Below, piece by piece: positions 1 to 8,343 of a stretch of 64,000 bases of DNA; the stretch's first letter is position 1; the number at the start of each line of letters is the position of its first letter. The notes beneath the pieces are model-generated. The model searched no databases and was not told the DNA's origin. It saw nothing but the letters and a program-made list of their open reading frames with translations. Origin of the DNA: Dehalococcoidia bacterium (GTDB lineage: Bacteria > Chloroflexota > Dehalococcoidia > Lucifugimonadales > UBA3495); assembly GCA_022827095.1 (NCBI GenBank), contig JAJDTP010000016.1:62001-126000 (forward strand), written 5' to 3'. The translations under genes were made by a program, and so were the position numbers.

Positions 1-1219
1 TCGGGCTGCGCCGCCGTAGCTCTTCTATCTGCTGGCCAATCACGCTCACGCCGGCAGCGCCGGTATCCGCATACGTACCGTGGAAGGCGAAGTACGCCTG
101 GTTCAGCTTGCGCAGCCGGTACCCGTGAGCCACGAATCGCTTGCGCCGCTCCTCCATGTACGCCTCGGCCTGATCCACCTCGCCGGCTGCCAGCAGCTCA
201 TCGACGCGGATCCTGGTGGCGCGCATCTCTTCCTGGAAATCGAAGGGGGGCGGATCGTTGCCCGACTCGCTGCCCGCAGCCGGCGCATTGTGCAGATGCC
301 CACCCGGCGAACCGGGGGCGTGCCGGTCCAGCCGCTCCCTCGCCAGTTCGCCGATCTCCCGGCCGGCTATATTGGCCACCGTCTCGTTCATCGCCGTCAC
401 GTCCCCGCCCTGGAAATACCGGCGACCCAAGGGCCGGAACCACAGCCAGTGGTGCACCCACTCGTGGGCGGCAACCTCCAGGGCGAAATCCAGGCCCGCG
501 TAGGGAATCGCAATGGACGGGTACAGCGCGATGCCCCCGGTGTTCACCACCACGGCTGAGAGGTCCGTTTGCTCTTCCACCTGAGATTCGATGCGGTCCC
601 GTTCCTTGTTGGTCAGGCCCGTTTGCATGGTCACGTTGTCCTGTCGCACGATGCGGTCGCGCGGGGACGTGACCAGGATCGTCGGGGACCCGGACAAAAC
701 GGTGTCCACCGGCGGGAACGGGCCGGTCACGGCCCAAAAGCCCAACGACTGCAGGCTTTCCGCTATGGCTGTTTCCAGGGTCTCTTCGACAGCCGGGCGC
801 AGTTGGCCCTGGCGTTCCAGAAGTCGGTTCCGCTGTTCTCGCAGGGAAGAGACGTCGTCGAGAGCGGTTGTCATCCCTGCTTGCAGTTCCAGGAGTTGAC
901 GTTCGATAGACCACAGCGATCGGCTGACCGCGAAAAATTCGTGCGCGTCTGCCACCCGTTGTTCACGTCCGAAATCCAATGGCAGGGTAGATGGTCTGTT
1001 TAGCAATCTTCTGATCCATTTGTCGGGCAGGTTGGCCAACTCCCATTCCGCCGTGCTGAACCGGTAGGGGGCGGCCGCGAAGGTCACCGCGCTCCGCTCA
1101 AAGCCCGCCATCGGGACGAGCGCCGCGCAGACGCAACACAGGACAACCACCCGCCAGTACGTCCGTGTCCAGGGCCCAAGGGGAGGCCGCTTCGTTGGAG
1201 TGGTTTCGTGGTGGTTCAT
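1..1219 (-). CDS. Membrane-anchored putative zincin-like metalloprotease, C-terminus cut by window edge
   Basis: Frame read by hand on the minus strand from ATG at 1219 to the window edge, so 406 codons are visible without a stop and the 3' end is missing. A single hydrophobic segment at residues 23-39 follows a basic N-terminus, suggesting a membrane anchor or signal peptide. A coiled-coil-like stretch lies at about 100-145. The key signal is HEWVH at residues 252-256 with a glutamate at 279 in the motif NETVANIAG, the HExxH plus downstream Glu pattern of gluzincin proteases. I do not recognise a named family. There is no clear Shine-Dalgarno, so the start could be later. The peptidase role is inferred from the motif alone. 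Confidence 0.75.
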   Translation of the reverse strand, partial: MNHHETTPTKRPPLGPWTRTYWRVVVLCCVCAALVPMAGFERSAVTFAAAPYRFSTAEWELANLPDKWIRRLLNRPSTLPLDFGREQRVADAHEFFAVSRSLWSIERQLLELQAGMTTALDDVSSLREQRNRLLERQGQLRPAVEETLETAIAESLQSLGFWAVTGPFPPVDTVLSGSPTILVTSPRDRIVRQDNVTMQTGLTNKERDRIESQVEEQTDLSAVVVNTGGIALYPSIAIPYAGLDFALEVAAHEWVHHWLWFRPLGRRYFQGGDVTAMNETVANIAGREIGELARERLDRHAPGSPGGHLHNAPAAGSESGNDPPPFDFQEEMRATRIRVDELLAAGEVDQAEAYMEERRKRFVAHGYRLRKLNQAYFAFHGTYADTGAAGVSVIGQQIEELRRRSP

Positions 1220-1273
1220 GGGTTTGCAACCGTGCGACGATCCTCACGCGTACCCAGTTTGCGGCGGGGAAAC

Positions 1274-1383
1274 GTCAGAAGCAGGATTTTCAAGATTTGA
1301 GGATTATCAGGATTGGAACCGTTCGGTGATGGAACTCTCCCAATCCTGCCCAATTATAAAATCCCGTAAATCCTGCTTCTGAC
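1274..1383. repeat. Palindromic repeat family R3, copy 1
   Basis: The outer arms are inverted: GTCAGAAGCAGGATT at the left pairs with AATCCTGCTTCTGAC at the right. The interior contains repeated AATCCTG and AGGATT words. A closely similar element lies at 63607-63715 at the other end of the window. It is non-coding, sits between the zincin-like gene and the adenosyltransferase gene, and could fold into a long hairpin in RNA. Confidence 0.8.
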
Positions 1384-1486
1384 GATTTACGAAAGCGGGT
1401 ACGCTTGAGTGCGCCGATCCAATAGCCCCGCTCCGATGGGAGTGCTAGAATACCTTGGTGTCCCATCCTCGTCCTGGAGCAAGCTC

Positions 1487-2077
1487 ATGAGCACCTCATC
1501 ATCGTCATCGCAACGCCGTAAGCGCGTTTATACCAAGTACGGCGACCAGGGCGAAACCAGTTTGCTCTACGGTGGCCGCGTCTCCAAGGCCAACCCGCAC
1601 ACCGAGGCCTACGGTATAACCGACGAGGCGGTCAGCCTCATGGGCCTCGCCCGCGCCCTCACCGACGACGACAAGGTCAAGAACATCCTGCGTGACCTGC
1701 AGCGCGAACTGTTCACCGTCGCCGCCGAGTTGGCCACCGACCCCGAGAAGTACGACCTGTTCCACCAGCACTTCACCCCCGTCACCGAGCAAATGGTGGA
1801 CAACCTGGAAGAGACCATCGACGAACTGGAAACGCATTTCCAGATGCCCCAGGTGTTCATCCTGCCCGGCGGCACGCCCTCATCGTCGGCCATGGACTCC
1901 GCCCGCACCGTGATCCGCACCGCCGAGCGCCGCGTGGTGGCACTGGCCGAGGTCGACGGCCTGACCAATCCGCTGATCCTCGCCTACCTGAACCGCCTGG
2001 GCGACCTGCTGTTCGTGCTGGCGCGGTATCACGACCGGGACATTCCCATCGAACGGGCCACCGGCGACCGGGTCTGA
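1487..2077 (+). CDS. pduO: Cob(I)alamin adenosyltransferase, PduO type
   Basis: The enzyme transfers the adenosyl group of ATP to cob(I)alamin to make coenzyme B12. The N-terminal ATP-binding signature TKYGDQGETSL follows a Ser-rich leader, and the C-terminal family motif FILPGG is followed by the Arg-rich helix with SARTVIRTAERR. The length of 196 residues fits the single-domain PduO/MMAB family. I chose ATG 1487 because GGAGC lies just upstream and the conserved domain begins shortly after it; an in-frame start at 1409 would add 26 unconserved residues. hisH follows after only 7 bases, so the two are probably cotranscribed. Confident. Confidence 0.93.
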   Translation: MSTSSSSSQRRKRVYTKYGDQGETSLLYGGRVSKANPHTEAYGITDEAVSLMGLARALTDDDKVKNILRDLQRELFTVAAELATDPEKYDLFHQHFTPVTEQMVDNLEETIDELETHFQMPQVFILPGGTPSSSAMDSARTVIRTAERRVVALAEVDGLTNPLILAYLNRLGDLLFVLARYHDRDIPIERATGDRV

Positions 2078-2084
2078 TCTCATC

Positions 2085-2723
2085 ATGCCCTCGGCAGAGA
2101 CCGGCGGCGCTCGTCTCGTCGTAATCGATTACGAATCCGGCAACCTGCGCAGCGTCGCGCGGGCGGTGGAGAAAGCCGGCGTCGTACCCATCGTGACTTC
2201 CGATCCGGCCGCGTTGGAAGGCGCCGACGGCGTGATCCTGCCCGGAGTGGGTTCCGGCCCGGCCGCCATGTCTGCCCTGCAATCCCGTGGGCTCGTCACC
2301 CCGTTGCTGGACTACATCGCCAGCGGCCGGCCGTTCCTGGGCGTCTGTCTCGGCCTGCAACTCCTCCTGGACGCCACCGACGAGGGCGACGCCGACTGCC
2401 TGGGCCTCGTTCCCGGGCGGGTCTGCCGTTTGCCCCATGGCCTGAAGGTGCCGCACATGGGATGGAACACCGTGGAGTTTCAGTGGGAACACCCGCTCTG
2501 GCAGGGCATTCCCCAGGGCAGCCATTTCTACTTCGTCCACAGCTACTACGCCGACCCCGCGGCCCGGGCCGACATTGCTGGCGTTACCGAGTACGGCATC
2601 CGCTTCTGCAGCATCTACGCCCGTGACAATGTCGTCGCCACGCAGTTCCACCCCGAGAAGAGCGGCGAAAACGGCCTGCGCGTGTATGCCAATTTCATCG
2701 GGCAGGTCACGGCGGGGATTTAG
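2085..2723 (+). CDS. hisH: Imidazole glycerol phosphate synthase, glutaminase subunit HisH
   Basis: This is the class I glutamine amidotransferase that feeds ammonia to HisF in histidine biosynthesis. The nucleophile elbow GVCLGLQ places the catalytic Cys at residue 88. The His-Glu pair appears near the C-terminus in QFHPEKS. The N-terminal VIDYESGNLRSV and the HFYFVHSYY strand are typical of HisH. At 212 residues it is full length. It lies between the adenosyltransferase gene and hisA; hisF is not in the window, so its partner must be encoded elsewhere. Confidence 0.97.
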   Translation: MPSAETGGARLVVIDYESGNLRSVARAVEKAGVVPIVTSDPAALEGADGVILPGVGSGPAAMSALQSRGLVTPLLDYIASGRPFLGVCLGLQLLLDATDEGDADCLGLVPGRVCRLPHGLKVPHMGWNTVEFQWEHPLWQGIPQGSHFYFVHSYYADPAARADIAGVTEYGIRFCSIYARDNVVATQFHPEKSGENGLRVYANFIGQVTAGI

Positions 2724-2744
2724 CTCCGCATCCGGCACGTCCGA

Positions 2745-2902
2745 CTAGGCCGTGTTGATATTTTCACCGTCATTCCTGCGAAAGCAGGAATCCAGTGGTC
2801 GAATTCATAAGTAATCCTTCCCGTTTCTTCACATCACAGCCTATGGATTCCGGCTCAAGGCCGGAATGACGGGAGGGGTTTCAAAATGTCAACACGGCCT
2901 AG
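2745..2902. repeat. Palindromic repeat family R1 with terminal inverted repeats
   Basis: A MITE-like element of about 158 bp between hisH and hisA. The ends are inverted: CTAGGCCGTGTTGA at the left and TCAACACGGCCTAG at the right. Inside each end is a smaller palindromic arm, GTCATTCCTGCGAAAGCAGG on one side and a matching GGATTCCGGCTC arm on the other. The same inner arms recur at 27573, 39914, 42575, 50872 and 57064. It carries no open reading frame. Confidence 0.85.
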
Positions 2903-2920
2903 CCAGGGGTAACCACCAAC

Positions 2921-3640
2921 ATGGAAATCATTCCCGCAATCGACCTGCGCGGCGGCAACTGCGTCCGCCTGTACCAGGGCGACTACGAGCAGGAGACGGT
3001 CTTCTCCGACGACCCGCTGGGCGTTGCCGAACGCTGGCAGGCCGAGGGCGGTGAGCGCCTGCACATCGTCGACCTTGACGGTGCCCACACCGGTAACCCC
3101 GCGAACCTGGCCGCCATCACCGCCATCACCGGCCGCCTCGCCATCCCGGTGCAGGTGGGCGGCGGCATCCGCAGCGTCGACACCGCGGCAGGCCTCTTCG
3201 ACGCCGGCGCCGCCCGCGTGGTCGTCGGCACCGCCGCAGTGTCGAACCCCGACCTGGTAGAAGACTTGTGCAAGCGCTTCGGCAGCGAGCGAGTGGTCGT
3301 CGCGTTGGACGCGCGTAACGGCCTTGTCGCCATTCGCGGCTGGACCGAGATGTCCGAAATCAGCGCCACCGATTTGGCCGGCCGTATGCGCGGTCTGGGC
3401 GTCGAGCGTCTGCTTTACACCGACATCTCGCGCGACGGCACCCTGGAGGAACCCAACTACGAGGCCACGGCGGCCCTGGTGCGCGACAGCGGGATGCGCG
3501 TGCTGTCGGCCGGCGGCGTGGGCGCGGCCTCCCACGTGGAGCGGTTGATCGACACCGGAGCGGAGGCGGCAATAATCGGGCGCGCCCTCTACACCGGCGA
3601 TATCACCGTGGCCGCGGCCCTGGCGGCGGCGCAAAGATAA
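2921..3640 (+). CDS. hisA: Phosphoribosylformimino-5-aminoimidazole carboxamide ribotide isomerase HisA
   Basis: This is the TIM-barrel isomerase that converts ProFAR to PRFAR, the substrate of HisF-HisH. The N-terminal IIPAIDLRGG carries the first catalytic Asp at residue 8, and VALDAR supplies the second at residue 130. The phosphate-binding turns QVGGGIRS (about 79-85) and SAGGVGA in the C-terminal half are present. The length of 239 residues is standard. It lies downstream of hisH, separated by repeat R1, and is convergent with the acetyltransferase gene. Confidence 0.97.
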   Translation: MEIIPAIDLRGGNCVRLYQGDYEQETVFSDDPLGVAERWQAEGGERLHIVDLDGAHTGNPANLAAITAITGRLAIPVQVGGGIRSVDTAAGLFDAGAARVVVGTAAVSNPDLVEDLCKRFGSERVVVALDARNGLVAIRGWTEMSEISATDLAGRMRGLGVERLLYTDISRDGTLEEPNYEATAALVRDSGMRVLSAGGVGAASHVERLIDTGAEAAIIGRALYTGDITVAAALAAAQR

Positions 3641-3669
3641 GCGAAAGCCCCAGGCCCCCCGAAGGAGGG

Positions 3670-4293
3670 TTAGACGACGGCAGCCGCCACGGCGTCGTCG
3701 TCACCCACCGCCACGCCGCCCCGTTGGTCCAGGTATCGCTGGCGCAGGTCCAGGCGCTCGAACGACGTCTCATCCCAGTCGTCCCGATGGACTTCCATCA
3801 GGATGAAGTCGTGGGACATGCGGCGAACGTTGCGGACCGGGTTGAAACCCGACCGCTCGAAACACTTTTGCGCCCGGTGGTTCCATTCCAGGGTATGAAG
3901 GTACACCCGCCTGAGCCGCAGGTCGTCGAACATGTGGTGCAACAGCGTCACCACCGCGTCGTAGCCGTACCCGCCGCTCCAATAGTCTCGATCCCCGATG
4001 ACGATGCCCAGCTCGGCTTCCTTGGAAAGGCTGTCCAGGTCGTAGTACATGCAGTTGCCGATGAACTTGCCCCCGGCAACCTCGATGGCGAAGTGATGCG
4101 AACCCGGCGTGGGCCAGCGGATCTGGTCCTCGAACAGCTTGAGGTATCGCTCGTACTTCATGGTCAGCGGGTAGGCGGCATCCAGGCGGGCAATCTCGGG
4201 GTCGCTGCGCCAGATGTAGTCCTTCTCGGCGTCTTCCATCCGCTTGCCCCGCAGCAGCACGCGGACGCCCCGCAAAACCAGGTCCTTGCTCAT
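3670..4293 (-). CDS. GNAT-family N-acetyltransferase, RimJ/RimL-like
   Basis: A 207-residue GNAT acetyltransferase. The N-terminal LRGVRVLLRGKRMEDAE, the central EAELGIVIGDRDYWSGGYGYDAV acetyl-CoA-binding region and the C-terminal NHRAQKCFERSGF motif are the usual RimJ/RimL-type blocks. The C-terminal tail of Asp, Ala and Val residues is not conserved. Its ATG overlaps the stop of the upstream Nudix gene by 4 bases (ATGA), indicating translational coupling. The substrate (protein N-terminus or small molecule) cannot be told from sequence. Confidence 0.88.
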   Translation of the reverse strand: MSKDLVLRGVRVLLRGKRMEDAEKDYIWRSDPEIARLDAAYPLTMKYERYLKLFEDQIRWPTPGSHHFAIEVAGGKFIGNCMYYDLDSLSKEAELGIVIGDRDYWSGGYGYDAVVTLLHHMFDDLRLRRVYLHTLEWNHRAQKCFERSGFNPVRNVRRMSHDFILMEVHRDDWDETSFERLDLRQRYLDQRGGVAVGDDDAVAAAVV

Positions 4294-4871
4294 TGCTCCG
4301 CCCCTCGCCGGTAGGAATCGATCAGCGATCGGGCCGCTTCCAACACCTCGCGCTCATTGTCGTATTCGAGCAGCTCCACCGCCTCTTCGTAGCTGCACCA
4401 TTCCACCACGTCGAATTCGGCGTCGTGGTCCGAGGTGCTGCCTCCCATGGGTTCCATGAGGTAGAAGTAGACGGTCTTGTCGTAGCGGATGCCGTCGTCG
4501 TGGCCAACGAAGAAATACCGAATGCTCGTTATGGGCGCCAGGACGTTGACGTGTACGCCGGTTTCTTCCTGCACTTCGCGGCGGGCCGTCTGCTCCACGG
4601 TTTCGCCCCGCTCGGGCGTTCCCTTGGGCAGACGCCAGGTCAGCGGCGCGTCCTCGCCCTGGTAGCCGGGACGCGCGCGGGCGCACAGCAGGGTCTCGAC
4701 CAGGTCGCCGGTCTCGCGGAACACGAGCCCGCCGGCCGATACTACCTTCACGTTTGAGCGGGATCCGGTCGCGCACGGATCGGACGCCGTCGGCATCGCG
4801 TCAGCGTCGAACCCGAAGCCCGCGCTGGCAACGCGCGGCTCGTCGTCTGGAAGGAGGGTGGGGCTCGTCAT
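4290..4871 (-). CDS. Nudix hydrolase
   Basis: A 193-residue protein with a complete Nudix box: the glycine of GTPERGE, the REVQEE core and the closing TGV fit the GX5EX7REUXEEXGU consensus, so pyrophosphohydrolase activity is expected. The domain starts near residue 42 after an unconserved acidic leader. The sequence after the box, ending in a helix rich in Glu and Arg, resembles diadenosine-polyphosphate or NTP Nudix enzymes, but the substrate is not certain. It heads a two-gene operon with the GNAT gene. Confidence 0.9.
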   Translation of the reverse strand: MTSPTLLPDDEPRVASAGFGFDADAMPTASDPCATGSRSNVKVVSAGGLVFRETGDLVETLLCARARPGYQGEDAPLTWRLPKGTPERGETVEQTARREVQEETGVHVNVLAPITSIRYFFVGHDDGIRYDKTVYFYLMEPMGGSTSDHDAEFDVVEWCSYEEAVELLEYDNEREVLEAARSLIDSYRRGAEQ

Positions 4872-5065
4872 GATGTTAAATTCTGGGAAAGCATATTCAA
4901 GCCATTGTAGCCGCAGGGCCGGGAGGGGTCAAACGGCCCTGCCGGACCGGGGCAACCGAACCGTCATGCCCGTGGGGAATGCCCCCCGTACCCGAAACTG
5001 CGCCGCTTGAGTGCCGGCTAAGATCCGGTCCGGCGTCGGACTCACCGTACTGGATCATCCTGCGA

Positions 5066-5896
5066 TCACGGTGAATAGGTTTCGGGTGTAACCACATCCA
5101 CTCCACAAGAGGCCACGCCGAAGAAGAACCCGAAGACCGCCAACATCTCGTCCTCAGTCGGGGAAGGGTTGGACAGTGCCGCAATGGCTGGTCCCAGCAG
5201 TTCCTGGACGCAGGCGTATTGGTCGCTGCTTGGGTCCACCCCGCGGACTATACCAGCGAAAGCCATGGCGAAGACCAGCGAGCCGGCGGTGTCATTCGAC
5301 AGGCAGCCTAAAATGAGGACATCTTGTAGCCGTGCTTCGCCCTCGTGGAAAACCGAGCTTTGCAACGCAACGGCAAGCCCTTCCTCGCCCAGTGCGTCCG
5401 CGATGCACGCCCCCTCCTCCTCCGAAAAGACAACGAACAGGTCGCTCCACTTGGGGTCGGGGTTGGGGCCGTACGGTCCCTCCGGAATCAGCCGGTCGTA
5501 GAACTCCCGGAACAGTGTTTTGGAAACCGTTGGAACGGTTTCTTTCGGTTCCTGTTCGACCCGAAAGACCACCTGTTGCGCCTCCGGCAAATCCTCGGTG
5601 CTCCCGGGCCGGCGGACCAGCAGGTAACACACTTCATCCGGCGAACCCGGGACGTATCCCATCTCGTACCTGTCGTCCGCCCTATACGCCCGCACCGTCT
5701 CGTAGCCGTTGCTGTCCGCACTCCGTATGACGAACCACTCGGCGCCTTCGGAGTCCGTGAAAAACTGCTCTACTGGCTCAGCCGGCCAACTGGACGGACA
5801 GTCCGGTTCCCGCGCGTAAGCCGCGCCCGTGAACAGGGTGATCGCGCCCAGCGCGCCCAGGACGCAGACCGCAGCAATGATGCTTGCCGTTTTCAT
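5066..5896 (-). CDS. Exported protein of unknown function
   Basis: A 276-residue protein with a clear N-terminal signal peptide: MKTAS, a hydrophobic core to about residue 26, and an AYA-like cleavage region before REPDC. The mature part is acidic with at least five cysteines, which could form disulfides outside the membrane. Two short similar segments, EEGACIADALG and QYACVQELLG, suggest an internal helical repeat. GAGGTG lies at a good distance upstream of ATG 5896. I do not recognise a family. Confidence 0.72.
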   Translation of the reverse strand: MKTASIIAAVCVLGALGAITLFTGAAYAREPDCPSSWPAEPVEQFFTDSEGAEWFVIRSADSNGYETVRAYRADDRYEMGYVPGSPDEVCYLLVRRPGSTEDLPEAQQVVFRVEQEPKETVPTVSKTLFREFYDRLIPEGPYGPNPDPKWSDLFVVFSEEEGACIADALGEEGLAVALQSSVFHEGEARLQDVLILGCLSNDTAGSLVFAMAFAGIVRGVDPSSDQYACVQELLGPAIAALSNPSPTEDEMLAVFGFFFGVASCGVDVVTPETYSP

Positions 5897-6176
5897 ATCA
5901 ACACCTCGTTGGCTATGGACCGAGCCATCCCATCGGCGCGGTTTGAGACCACGGACCTGACCTATCGGTCACCGTGCCCGTTTAGCAACCAACCGGCTGG
6001 ATCGTATCGGCAAACCGGCCCGCTTCCTCTACGGTCACACTTTCCGGCTGGTTTTATTGGCGTCCGGGAAAGCGTAGAGAGTGAGATGACGAAACGCCGT
6101 TTGACGCCTCGACGGGGCTTGCATGGCCCGCCAAAATGGTTGAGCGTATGAGGACCAATTTTCTCGCCTGCTCGCT

Positions 6177-6440
6177 CTATCCCCCGCCAATCGCCGGCAC
6201 GAAGTGTATCTCGGCGTTCTCGCCGACCCGCTCCATCAGGCCCATGCGCGCAACTTCCCCGTCCACCGCCACCGCCAGGTTGGACCGGATCTCGCCGTCC
6301 TCCATCAGCCGGTTGGCGATGCCGGGGAACTGCGCGTCCAGTTGCTCGATCACCTGACGCACGTTACGGGCGGCAACCTCGACTTCCTTGACCCCACCCG
6401 TTGTGGCCTGCAGCATGGTTGGCACAAACACTCGGGCCAT
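6177..6440 (-). CDS. MoaD/ThiS-family sulfur carrier-like protein
   Basis: An 87-residue beta-grasp protein ending in the family-defining Gly-Gly terminus (PAIGGG), which in MoaD and ThiS is adenylated and thiocarboxylated. The FVPTML start, the VRQVIEQLDAQFPG helix and the HFVPAI strand before the di-glycine fit ubiquitin-like sulfur carriers. ATG 6440 was chosen because a strong AGGGGGTGAGG lies just upstream; a GTG at 6449 is less likely. No MoaE, MoeB or ThiF gene is adjacent, so its pathway is open. An unlinked cytochrome c gene lies upstream. Confidence 0.85.
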   Translation of the reverse strand: MARVFVPTMLQATTGGVKEVEVAARNVRQVIEQLDAQFPGIANRLMEDGEIRSNLAVAVDGEVARMGLMERVGENAEIHFVPAIGGG

Positions 6441-6499
6441 GACCCTCACCCCCTTGCGTTGTTATTGCATTCCATGATACGTCCCTGACCGTGTGCGGC

Positions 6500-6955
6500 T
6501 CAACACGCGGCAATGTCGGCGTCCGGCGCGATGATGCCGTTGGCGCGCTGCAACTCGCGAATGTAGCAGATGATGTTCGGCACATCCTCATCGGACACGG
6601 CGGGAACGGGGGGCATATTGCCGAATTGCCAGTGATGCGCCGGAACGCCGTTCCGCACCGCGCTCTGTATGGTGAAGTCCTGGTGGTGGCCTGGCTCGTA
6701 AATCTTGTGCACCAGGGGCGGGCCAAGGCCAGTGCCCGAGGCATTGGGCCCGTGGCACAGCGCGCAGTTGGCGTTGAAAACCTGCTCGCCGGCCCGTGCG
6801 TTCGCCGACAGGTCGGGTACGACCACGGCTGGAGAGCCGGACGGCGGCTGGGTGGCCTGGTAGCTCGGCGCCGGCGGTTCCCCGTCCGAACACCCCACCA
6901 GGGCCAGCGCCAGCAATGCCACGGCCAAAACGCCGAACATCCATGCACGCAGCAT
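6500..6955 (-). CDS. Lipoprotein c-type cytochrome
   Basis: A 151-residue mono-heme cytochrome c. A hydrophobic leader ends in the lipobox LVGC, so the mature protein is probably lipid-anchored on the outer face of the membrane. The heme site CALCH lies in the motif NANCALCHGPNASG, and the distal Met is probably in FGNMPPVP. The linker between anchor and domain is Pro/Ser-rich. ATG 6955 places the signal peptide at the N-terminus; an upstream start at 7024 would bury it. Its electron partner is not encoded nearby. Confidence 0.88.
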   Translation of the reverse strand: MLRAWMFGVLAVALLALALVGCSDGEPPAPSYQATQPPSGSPAVVVPDLSANARAGEQVFNANCALCHGPNASGTGLGPPLVHKIYEPGHHQDFTIQSAVRNGVPAHHWQFGNMPPVPAVSDEDVPNIICYIRELQRANGIIAPDADIAAC

Positions 6956-7027
6956 GTTCACCAACCTGGAAATAAGCGGGGAAGCCGCGCCGATGACAGG
7001 CACGGACTCGTCGCGCCCTCGCAAAGC

Positions 7028-7966
7028 CTACTTGCCCAGCGGCCCATGGAAGCGCGGCAGGATTTCCTCGCCCGCCTGCTCAAGCTGCTCCATGGACTCC
7101 GTACCGGCGCATAGTGGCCGGATCACGAACTTGAAGCCCCCGGCGTCAATGTACTCCTGGATGAAGTCGCCGATCTGCTCCGACGTGCCGACGGCCGAGT
7201 ACTCGGTGAAGTGTGCGTCCGGGCGCTGGCGGGTGACGAACTGCTCCGACCTCGCCTCGCCTTCTTTCTGGTCATCGCAGATGTAGTACCCGACGAGGAC
7301 GCCCACGTGGTCTTCTTCGATCTCGCGGTCGTACTGCTGGGCTGTCTCAAACATGATCTCCCGGCCGGAGCGGATTTCCTCGGGGGTGGCGCTGGACACG
7401 AGCCAGCCGTCGCCCACGCGTCCCACCCGCCGCGCGGCAGCCGGACTGCGCCCGCCGATCCAGACCGGTGGCGAAGGCTTCAGGAAGGTGCGGGGCGTAA
7501 CCGACACGTTGTGCGTGGTGAAGAACTCGCCCTCATGGGTGACATCTTGCTCTTCCCAGAGGCGGCGCATCAACTCGATGGCCTCGTCGGTGCGTCGCGC
7601 CCGGTCCGCCTTGGGTACTCCGCACGCCTCGTACTCGTCCGGATCCTCCTGCCCGAGGCCCACGGCCGGGAAGAAGCGGCCCTGGGAGAGCCAGTCCAGC
7701 GTCGCCACCTGCTTCGCCAGCACCACCGGATTGCGCAGCGGCAGCGCCAATACGCTGGTGCCGAACTTCAGGCGGTCCGAATAACCCGCCACCAGCGACA
7801 GGGCGACCATGGGCTCCAGGCTGAACCGGTCGCTGCAGATGCGGTCGCTGAGCCAGATCGAGTCGTACTCGTACTTGTCGCCCAGTTCCACCAGCGTGCG
7901 GAGGAAGTTGGGGTCGTCGCCTCCCTGTCCGAATGCTCCGGGCACGTAGCCGATGGCAACGCTCAT
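7028..7966 (-). CDS. LLM-class (luciferase-like, F420-type) flavin oxidoreductase 1
   Basis: A 312-residue TIM-barrel oxidoreductase of the bacterial-luciferase superfamily. Typical blocks are the N-terminal IGYVPGAFG, then FGTSVLALPLRNPVVLAKQVATLD, QGRFFPAVGLG, the insert near PKADRARRTDEAIELMRRLW, and PPVWIGGRSPAAARRVGRVGDGWL. These enzymes use F420 or FMN; the substrate is unknown. Its ATG overlaps the stop of the upstream HepT gene by 4 bases, so it appears to be expressed with a toxin-antitoxin-like locus, which is unusual. Confidence 0.88.
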   Translation of the reverse strand: MSVAIGYVPGAFGQGGDDPNFLRTLVELGDKYEYDSIWLSDRICSDRFSLEPMVALSLVAGYSDRLKFGTSVLALPLRNPVVLAKQVATLDWLSQGRFFPAVGLGQEDPDEYEACGVPKADRARRTDEAIELMRRLWEEQDVTHEGEFFTTHNVSVTPRTFLKPSPPVWIGGRSPAAARRVGRVGDGWLVSSATPEEIRSGREIMFETAQQYDREIEEDHVGVLVGYYICDDQKEGEARSEQFVTRQRPDAHFTEYSAVGTSEQIGDFIQEYIDAGGFKFVIRPLCAGTESMEQLEQAGEEILPRFHGPLGK

Positions 7967-8343
7967 GATGGTTGGCCTCCTTGGGAGTTGTCGGTAAAAG
8001 CTTCCAGTGACACGACCAGTACGGGCAAATCATTGACCACCGTGTCGTGTACAGTGTCCAGCCTAACCCTGAAGTACTGGTGAATAAGAATGTTTCGCAT
8101 CCCGATGAGTTGGTCCCAGGGATTCATCGGCAGCGAGTTCAGAGTCGCATCCGGAAGGTGGTTCGCAGCCTCGCCTACAATGGCTACCAGATAGCAGAGG
8201 GCCAATTGTTTTACCCGATCTCGCTCCAGATCCGTTAGGCTGGTGCCCCCGAGGGTGGCAATAGCTTCTCTGGCATGACTGATTATATGGTCTATCCGCT
8301 CAGCTTCAGTGGGTGGAGGCTGATTGGAACGCCGCAGGGTCAC
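7963..8343 (-). CDS. hepT: HepT-like ribonuclease toxin (HEPN, DUF86)
   Basis: A 126-residue HEPN-fold protein. The diagnostic RNILIHQY (residues 83-90) matches the HepT Rx4HxY active-site motif, with R83 and H88 as the RNase pair and Y90 as the tyrosine that MntA AMPylates in characterised systems. The upstream helices with LCYLVAIVGEAANHL are typical DUF86. It overlaps the degenerate nucleotidyltransferase gene upstream by 38 bases and the LLM gene downstream by 4, so all three are probably on one transcript. The toxin looks intact. Confidence 0.87.
   Translation of the reverse strand: MTLRRSNQPPPTEAERIDHIISHAREAIATLGGTSLTDLERDRVKQLALCYLVAIVGEAANHLPDATLNSLPMNPWDQLIGMRNILIHQYFRVRLDTVHDTVVNDLPVLVVSLEAFTDNSQGGQPS

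Noticed and set aside
198-914. 238-codon minus-strand frame
   Set aside because: Shadow of the zincin-like gene, which reads in another minus frame through to the window edge and contains HEWVH.
5345-6151. 268-codon plus-strand frame
   Set aside because: Antisense to the exported protein, which has a signal peptide and a ribosome site.
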